Source of the DNA: an uncultured Collinsella sp.
GTDB taxonomy: Bacteria > Actinomycetota > Coriobacteriia > Coriobacteriales > Coriobacteriaceae
Length of the DNA stretch: 23,687 nucleotides
Direction: 5' to 3'
Assembly: GCA_900554255.1 (NCBI GenBank)
Contig: USGN01000002.1
Location: 1 to 23,687, forward strand
Each line of letters opens with the position of its first letter. The first letter of the stretch is position 1. The notes beneath the pieces are model-generated. The model made no database searches and had not been told where the DNA came from. It saw nothing but the letters and a program-made list of their open reading frames with translations. Positions 17,586 through 23,687 of this stretch are shown here, piece after piece. The position numbers were made by a program, and so were the translations under genes.

Positions 17586-17645
17586 GCCGGCGAAGGCGGC
17601 TACGTTGGCCTCATCGGAAAGAACCTCGACATCACGGTGGATTAG
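17586..17645 (+). pseudogene. 3'-end remnant of a DUF4867 gene
   Basis: Reading frame AGEGGYVGLIGKNLDITVD ends in TAG at 17643-17645 and matches the last residues of the intact gene, whose stop is at 16222-16224. In the last 16 codons all differences but one are synonymous (GTA/GTT, GGT/GGC, GGC/GGA, GAC/GAT); the exception is Ala to Thr near the end. That pattern suggests the piece comes from a once-functional gene copy or allele, not from a neutral local duplication. Nothing of the rest of the gene is seen upstream. Confidence 0.75.
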
Positions 17646-17837
17646 GGTCCTTCGTCTCGGTCTGTAACAGTTGGCGCGCTAAATCGTCTCTATCTGTTAC
17701 AGGTCAAGACGAACCGCGGGGGCCGCCCGAACAATCTCAATCTGTAACACCAGGCCCGGTTTTGACGGCCTAACTGTTACAGATCGAGACAAACGGGGCC
17801 CAATCCGCCACAAAGGTGCCTGTCCCCTTTGTGGTGG
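17586..17837. repeat. Direct repeat copy B, downstream of the ATPase gene
   Basis: Copy B carries the DUF4867 tail, then hairpin 1 (17654-17669 with 17695-17710, now with one mismatch and two wobble pairs), hairpin 2 (arm at 17735-17749 with TGTTACAGATCGAGA at 17775-17789) and hairpin 3 (17805-17814 with 17828-17837, one wobble). Order and spacing are the same as in copy A. Confidence 0.85.
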
Positions 17838-19423
<1,586 letters not shown>

Positions 19424-19458
19424 GGGTACCGAACCCCCAACCTCATAGTCTCCTAACC

Positions 19459-19497
19459 AAGGCGCCCGGCGAGCAGTTTGCGCTCGTCGGGCGCCTT
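19459..19497 (+). terminator. Hairpin after the second GH1 gene
   Basis: AAGGCGCCCGGCGAGC (19459-19474) pairs with 19482-19497 over 16 positions with one G-U, loop of 7. There is no U-tract. Placement 36 nt after the stop fits a terminator or 3'-end stabiliser. Confidence 0.65.
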
Positions 19498-19564
19498 GCC
19501 GTCCACGGATTTTGGGACATGCGGCCCGCTTTTTTGGCCCATCTGTCGGTACACTAAAGGCACT

Positions 19565-21448
19565 ATGGGTACCCGCGAGCGACATATCGGCCACGCGGCC
19601 GCCCGATCCGCGCCGGTCGTGGATCCCAGGGGCGGCAGGCTGTTCGCCATGCCGCGATTCCTCGTCGGCATAACGCACCATGAGTATCGTCATCGCGTGT
19701 TCGCCGTTGTCGGCGTCATTACAGCGCTCTTTCTCGCACTCTTTGCAGCCTTGCCGGCACTGTTTGCCTCGGACCCCGGCCTTTCCAACACCGTGCCTGT
19801 CAACAGCAAGGTGTGCGAGGAGGTCGTGGATGGGCTCATCCATTCGAGCTCCCTCCCGCCGCTCATTGCCGCAATTGCATTTTCGATCTGGGGCGTATCG
19901 GTCTATCTGCGCTGTTTGGACTATGTGTTGCGCCGCCGTCTTGTTGCCATCGCCACCATCTGCGCCCTGTGGATGATCGAGGTCATCCTCAAGTACAAGT
20001 CGTTCACGCCGTTCTATGCCACTGTGCTGTGGTACCTGTACTACGTGCCCATGACGCTCATGCCGCTGCTCTACCAGCTGTGCGGTCTGCGCCTTGCGGG
20101 CCTTGAGCAACACCGCCTGGGTCGCCGCTACTGCGCTGCGCTGTGGATTGTGGCCATCCTGCTTATCGGATTTGTGCTCACCAACGATTTTCACCAGCAG
20201 GTCTTCCGCTTTGACCGTACAAGCGACACCTGGAGCAACGACTACACGTACGGCTGGGGATATTTCGCCGTCCTCGTGTGGACGGCCTTTAACTTCGTGG
20301 CCTTTTTTATCCTGGTTGGCCGGTCCTCGTCCTTTCGCATCCAGCGTTTCTCGGGCACGGCGGCGCTCGTACTGCTGGGCGGCGCATTCTTTGCCATCTC
20401 GTATGCTCTGCGCGTGCCCTGGGCATGGAGGCTCAACTTCTCGCTCGTCTATTGCGTCCTGTGCGTGGTGGCGATGGAAATCTGTCTCGATTGCGGTGTC
20501 ATTCCGTCGTATCACGACATCGCCGGCATCTTCGACACCTTGCCGCTCGACCTCAAAGTTCTAACGCGCGACTTGCAGGAGGCCTATGCCACGCCGGTGT
20601 CAAAGCCAATGCCGGTAGGCGTGCGTGAGGAGTTGCGGACCCAGGAGCACGGCCGCACCCATGCCTTTGCCGTGGCGTCCGATCCCGATGTGATGTACCG
20701 TGCCTTTCCACTGCTGGGCGGATCGGCCCTGCTTGCCCAAGACGTGTCGGAGCTCAACGAACTCAATCGCGAACTGGCGCATCGTCGCATGGAGCTGCAG
20801 CGTCAAAACGAGCTGCTCGCCGCCGACTACGACCTTAAGACGCATTTGGCAGATCAAGAGGCCGAGACCTTGCTGGTCCAAGACGTGGACCAAGCGCTTG
20901 CCCGCGCGCTCGAAGGGATGTACGACTTGCTGAGCTCACTGCCGCCGTTGACCGACGAAGCGTCTTCGCACGAGCGTTACCGCATGCTGCAGCGCGCCAA
21001 GATGCTCGTCGCCTATTGCAAGCGCAAGGGGTCGCTCACGTTGGCACAGCACGGGGAGAGCGGTTTTGATCGTGACCGCATTCAACTCATTGCCAATGAG
21101 CTCGCAAGTGACCTGCGCACCATCGATATCGATTGCGCCTCGATTATCGCCATACGGCGCCCGTTGCACGCCAGTACGGTAAGCGCCCTGTACGACTGCG
21201 TGTATGACTTTGCGTTTTTTGCCTACACCACCGACCATCCGGCGCTTATGTATCACTTGGGCGACCATGACCGATGTAGTGTCGAGCTGCGCGCCACACT
21301 TTTTTCCAACGATGATGAAGATCTTTCGCAGACGCCCGCTGCGCAAGAGCTCGAAAGCGCTCTGCAAGGGCGCAACGTGGCATACCGCCTTGAGGGCGAG
21401 CCCGGCCAGCTGCGCATGATCGTCTTGATGCCAAGGGCGGGTGAGTGA
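19565..21448 (+). CDS. 7TM-type membrane sensor with degenerate histidine-kinase region
   Basis: 627 aa from ATG 19565, chosen for the AAAGG 4 nt upstream; ATG 19649 is an alternative. A candidate -10, TACACT, at 19550-19555 would make the message almost leaderless. Seven to eight helices lie at about 46-306 and carry FVLTNDFHQQVF (204-214), a hallmark of the 7TM N-terminal domain of histidine kinases. A coiled segment (about 415-450) and a cytosolic region follow. That region is related to kinase cores, but I see no phosphorylatable H-box and no G-box, and the expected N-box position reads YDFAFFAYTTDHP. It probably senses a ligand in the membrane or outside and passes the signal to the kinase encoded next, whose gene overlaps or abuts it (GTGA). 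Its function as a non-catalytic sensor is an inference. Confidence 0.75.
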   Translation: MGTRERHIGHAAARSAPVVDPRGGRLFAMPRFLVGITHHEYRHRVFAVVGVITALFLALFAALPALFASDPGLSNTVPVNSKVCEEVVDGLIHSSSLPPLIAAIAFSIWGVSVYLRCLDYVLRRRLVAIATICALWMIEVILKYKSFTPFYATVLWYLYYVPMTLMPLLYQLCGLRLAGLEQHRLGRRYCAALWIVAILLIGFVLTNDFHQQVFRFDRTSDTWSNDYTYGWGYFAVLVWTAFNFVAFFILVGRSSSFRIQRFSGTAALVLLGGAFFAISYALRVPWAWRLNFSLVYCVLCVVAMEICLDCGVIPSYHDIAGIFDTLPLDLKVLTRDLQEAYATPVSKPMPVGVREELRTQEHGRTHAFAVASDPDVMYRAFPLLGGSALLAQDVSELNELNRELAHRRMELQRQNELLAADYDLKTHLADQEAETLLVQDVDQALARALEGMYDLLSSLPPLTDEASSHERYRMLQRAKMLVAYCKRKGSLTLAQHGESGFDRDRIQLIANELASDLRTIDIDCASIIAIRRPLHASTVSALYDCVYDFAFFAYTTDHPALMYHLGDHDRCSVELRATLFSNDDEDLSQTPAAQELESALQGRNVAYRLEGEPGQLRMIVLMPRAGE

Positions 21449-21450
21449 CG

Positions 21451-22944
21451 ATGCAGATCCCACTCATCCTTCCCCAAATCGTTGCGCTCGATGTTGTCTT
21501 TGCCCTGGCTGCGTGTCTGCAGACGATCCACGTCCCGCTCATCGCATCGCGCCGCTCGTCCTATAACCGTAAGGTGATTTGCGCCTACGAGGCGAGCCTT
21601 GTGCTTCACCTGATGATTTCGGCGCTCATCTTATTCGCGTCGTCTGGCTCGTATCTGGTGGCGCCGCTTGACGTTTGCGCCAGGGCAATGGGCGGAGCGT
21701 TGTGGCTCAATGCCGTGATCTTTGCCTATGACGTGGTACTTATGGTGCACTACCGCCGCCCCGTCATGTTGGCCGAGTTGCTGCTCGTTGCCGCCGTGAC
21801 ACCGCCGGTGGTGCTTGCCATGGGCCCGGCGTGGACCGTTGTCCTTATCGCAGAGGGCGCGTTCTTCCTGTTCCGGTCCATCGCGGCGCTCTTGATGGAC
21901 GTCCGTAACCGCCAGGAGGACATCACCGCGTTCTCGACGATCGAGACCATCAACGTGATTCCCGTGGGCATCCTGTATCTGGACCCGAGGGGCCGTCCGC
22001 TGCTTATGAACCGCTGCATGCGCAAAAACCTGGTGGAACTTCATATGCCAACCGATCTACGCGACATGAGCAGCACATGGAACGACCTGCGCAAACTTAG
22101 CATGGAAATGCCCGAAAGCAGCAGGAACCGTGTGCGGATTAATCTGGATCGCTTTGGTGGGGCGCGTGCGGTGGTCGAGGTCTCTCCCGCCGAGATTCGC
22201 CTATTTGTGTGCGATCGTGTTATGGTTTCGGGCCGTTCGTTCGAGCGCATTATCGGTCTTGATGTGACAGAGTACGCGCATGCTCATGACCGCCTGGCGC
22301 AAGCCAACCACCTGCTTGAGCTTGCGGGCCAAGAGCTCCAAGCCCAGATCGAAGAAGTCAAAAAAGTTGCCGACAATGCGGCCTACCTACGTATGCGCGC
22401 CCGCGTTCACGATGTGATCGGGCGGCGCCTGTCCATTCTTCATCGCTATTTGGAGGAAGGTCGTCTGGACGATGAGTCGCTCGAGCAGATTGACCCGTTG
22501 CTGCGCTCAATCGCCGCCGATTTGCGCAGTGGCGGTGCCAGCGGGCCTGCAGAGCGGCTGGGTGATATCGTCCATGCTTTTGGCCTGGTGAGTGTGCAGA
22601 TCGATGTAGAGGGTGCGCTGCCTGAGGACGCGCGTGTCGCCGCCGCATTTTTGCAGATTATCCGCGAGGCCTCGACCAATGCCACCAAGCATGCGCAGGC
22701 GCATCGGGTCCATGTGCGCCTGTGGCAGGAGGGGACGGATGCTGACGGCATCGCGCACATGACGATTTCTAACGACGGGTCCCCGGCCCCCGTATCGTAT
22801 CGCGAGGGAACGGGTATCCCAGGTATGAGGCATGTCGCGCAAGATCTGGGTGGCAGCCTAGAGGTCCATGCCGCCCAGCCCTTTACGCTTACGGTATCCA
22901 TTCCGCTTAACGCCAACGACACGTCCCAAAGGAGAAACTCATGA
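21451..22944 (+). CDS. Sensor histidine kinase (HisKA_3-like, PAS-containing)
   Basis: 497 aa from ATG 21451; GTG 21445, overlapping the previous stop by 4 nt, would add two residues. Five or six helices occupy 10-150. A PAS-like stretch follows (ETINVIPVGILYLDPRGRPLLMN, 165-187), then a coiled linker (275-310). The phospho-acceptor is His320 in RMRARVHDVIGRRLSIL. The ATP domain has an N-box (REASTNATKHAQ, Asn410), a D-box-like NDGSP (441-445) and a G-box (GTGIPGM, 453-459). All catalytic elements are present, so this is the working kinase of the operon. It overlaps the response regulator gene by ATGA and will phosphorylate it. Signal unknown. Confidence 0.9.
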   Translation: MQIPLILPQIVALDVVFALAACLQTIHVPLIASRRSSYNRKVICAYEASLVLHLMISALILFASSGSYLVAPLDVCARAMGGALWLNAVIFAYDVVLMVHYRRPVMLAELLLVAAVTPPVVLAMGPAWTVVLIAEGAFFLFRSIAALLMDVRNRQEDITAFSTIETINVIPVGILYLDPRGRPLLMNRCMRKNLVELHMPTDLRDMSSTWNDLRKLSMEMPESSRNRVRINLDRFGGARAVVEVSPAEIRLFVCDRVMVSGRSFERIIGLDVTEYAHAHDRLAQANHLLELAGQELQAQIEEVKKVADNAAYLRMRARVHDVIGRRLSILHRYLEEGRLDDESLEQIDPLLRSIAADLRSGGASGPAERLGDIVHAFGLVSVQIDVEGALPEDARVAAAFLQIIREASTNATKHAQAHRVHVRLWQEGTDADGIAHMTISNDGSPAPVSYREGTGIPGMRHVAQDLGGSLEVHAAQPFTLTVSIPLNANDTSQRRNS

Positions 22945-23564
22945 TCCGCGTGTTAATTGTCGAAGACCAGGCCATTCTGCGCGAAAGCCTGGCGCGCTCC
23001 GTTGGCGACCAGCCCGATATGACCGTTGTTTCCGCGATCGCCGATGCCTCCGAGGCCTTGGGTGTCGCGCTCAAGGAGCGCCCGGACATGATACTGATGG
23101 ACGTGTGCACCGAGCACGACTCAAACGGCATCGTGGCGGCGGCGCGCATCAAGGAGCAGCTGCCCGAGTGTCGCATCATTATCATGACCGGCATGCCCGA
23201 GATCACCTTTGTCGATCAGGCCCGTGAGGCGGGCGTCGATAGCTTTGTGTACAAGAACGTCGGTATCGACGAGCTGTTCGCCGTGATGCGCTCCACGCTG
23301 GCGGGCTATTGCACGTTTCCCAAGCCGCCCGAGAGCATTTTTTCGGGCACGGCGGCACTCGACGATGTCGAGCTGTCGATTTTGCGCCTTGCCTGCGAGG
23401 GCAAGAGCCGCCGCGAGATTGCGGCCGAGCTGTTTATGAGTGAGGGCACCATCAAGCGCCGCATTTCTGAGATCCTGAGCAAGACCGGCTACGACAACAT
23501 CATGCGTCTTGCCGTGCATGCGGTGACCGAAGGCAGCATCGTCCCCAATATGGAGCGCCCGTAG
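22941..23564 (+). CDS. NarL/FixJ-family response regulator
   Basis: 207 aa. ATG 22941 overlaps the kinase stop by 4 nt, with AAAGGAGA 7 nt upstream. The receiver domain (1-120) has the acidic pocket Glu8/Asp9, phospho-acceptor Asp54 (ILMDV), Thr83 (MTG) and Lys105 (VYKN). A LuxR-type helix-turn-helix occupies 138-195 (LSILRLACEGKSRREIAAELFMSEGTIKRRISEIL). One small deviation: the HTH reads GTIKRRIS where GTVKNHVS is usual, so DNA-contact residues may differ. It activates or represses unknown targets on phosphorylation by the adjacent kinase. Confidence 0.95.
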   Translation: MIRVLIVEDQAILRESLARSVGDQPDMTVVSAIADASEALGVALKERPDMILMDVCTEHDSNGIVAAARIKEQLPECRIIIMTGMPEITFVDQAREAGVDSFVYKNVGIDELFAVMRSTLAGYCTFPKPPESIFSGTAALDDVELSILRLACEGKSRREIAAELFMSEGTIKRRISEILSKTGYDNIMRLAVHAVTEGSIVPNMERP

Positions 23565-23599
23565 TCGGTGCGCCGCCCGTGTTCCGGCGCCGTAAAGAT

Positions 23600-23640
23600 A
23601 GGCCGCCCGCCGTTTCGCATCTAAAAACGGCGGGCGGCCT
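23600..23640 (+). terminator. 16-bp perfect hairpin ending the sensory operon
   Basis: AGGCCGCCCGCCGTTT (23600-23615) pairs perfectly with 23625-23640 across a 9-nt loop. It lies 35 nt past the stop. No U-tract follows. The last 47 nt of the window show nothing I can name. Confidence 0.7.
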
Positions 23641-23687
23641 GCTTGTATGGGCAGTGCTGTCGGCATAAAAACGACGGGGCCGCAGGA

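Noticed and set aside
17513..17773. 86-codon plus-strand frame between the ATPase start and repeat copy B
   Set aside because: Its Phe/Leu/Ser-rich start is just the reverse complement of the polypurine leader, and it runs through the DUF4867 remnant in another frame.

Overview
The window looks like a chromosomal segment of a high-GC, anaerobic, gut-type Actinobacterium of the class Coriobacteriia, most likely Collinsella. This rests on family-level recognition (a Coriobacteriia-style NRAMP-like magnesium transporter, many phospho-beta-glucosidases, a 7TM-type sensor, luxS) and on strong G/C third-position bias. No rRNA, tRNA, CRISPR array, transposase or phage gene was seen.

Layout. (1) 1-1009: 3' part of a NodB-fold protein whose metal-binding residues are mostly replaced. 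(2) 1010-4547: a long structured leader, then a two-gene unit: a PRC/MgtE_N/CBS membrane protein and an NRAMP-family carrier with the substrate-site changes expected of magnesium-type NRAMPs. It closes with a good terminator. (3) 4548-5011: non-coding, holding an AT-rich element with 32-nt terminal inverted repeats and a 38-nt palindrome. (4) 5012-7228 (minus): an OatA-like acyltransferase fused to an SGNH domain. (5) 7415-9378: ribokinase plus a nucleoside hydrolase broken by one missing base, a nucleoside/ribose salvage pair. (6) 9507-13562: a beta-glucoside module made of a tandem RAT-like antiterminator leader, LicT-type antiterminator, PTS EIIBC and GH1 6-phospho-beta-glucosidase, followed by a LacI regulator (13745-14755). 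(7) 14958-16224: luxS and a DUF4867 cupin-like gene, separated by a terminator. (8) 16168-17837: a minus-strand AAA ATPase bracketed by two diverged direct copies of about 250 bp; each copy carries the last codons of the DUF4867 gene plus three hairpins. (9) 17993-19423: a second GH1 enzyme with highly selected codon use. (10) 19565-23564: a tightly coupled three-gene sensory operon: a 7TM sensor with a degenerate kinase region, a complete histidine kinase and a NarL-type response regulator.

The strongest leads are the magnesium-type MgtE-like/NRAMP pair, in which the transport signatures of the MgtE part seem lost; the ATPase inserted between duplicated gene ends; and the two-sensor operon. 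Many intergenic regions hold long perfect hairpins without a U-tract, so this genome appears rich in intergenic palindromic repeats. All calls come from reading the sequence; no database search was run.
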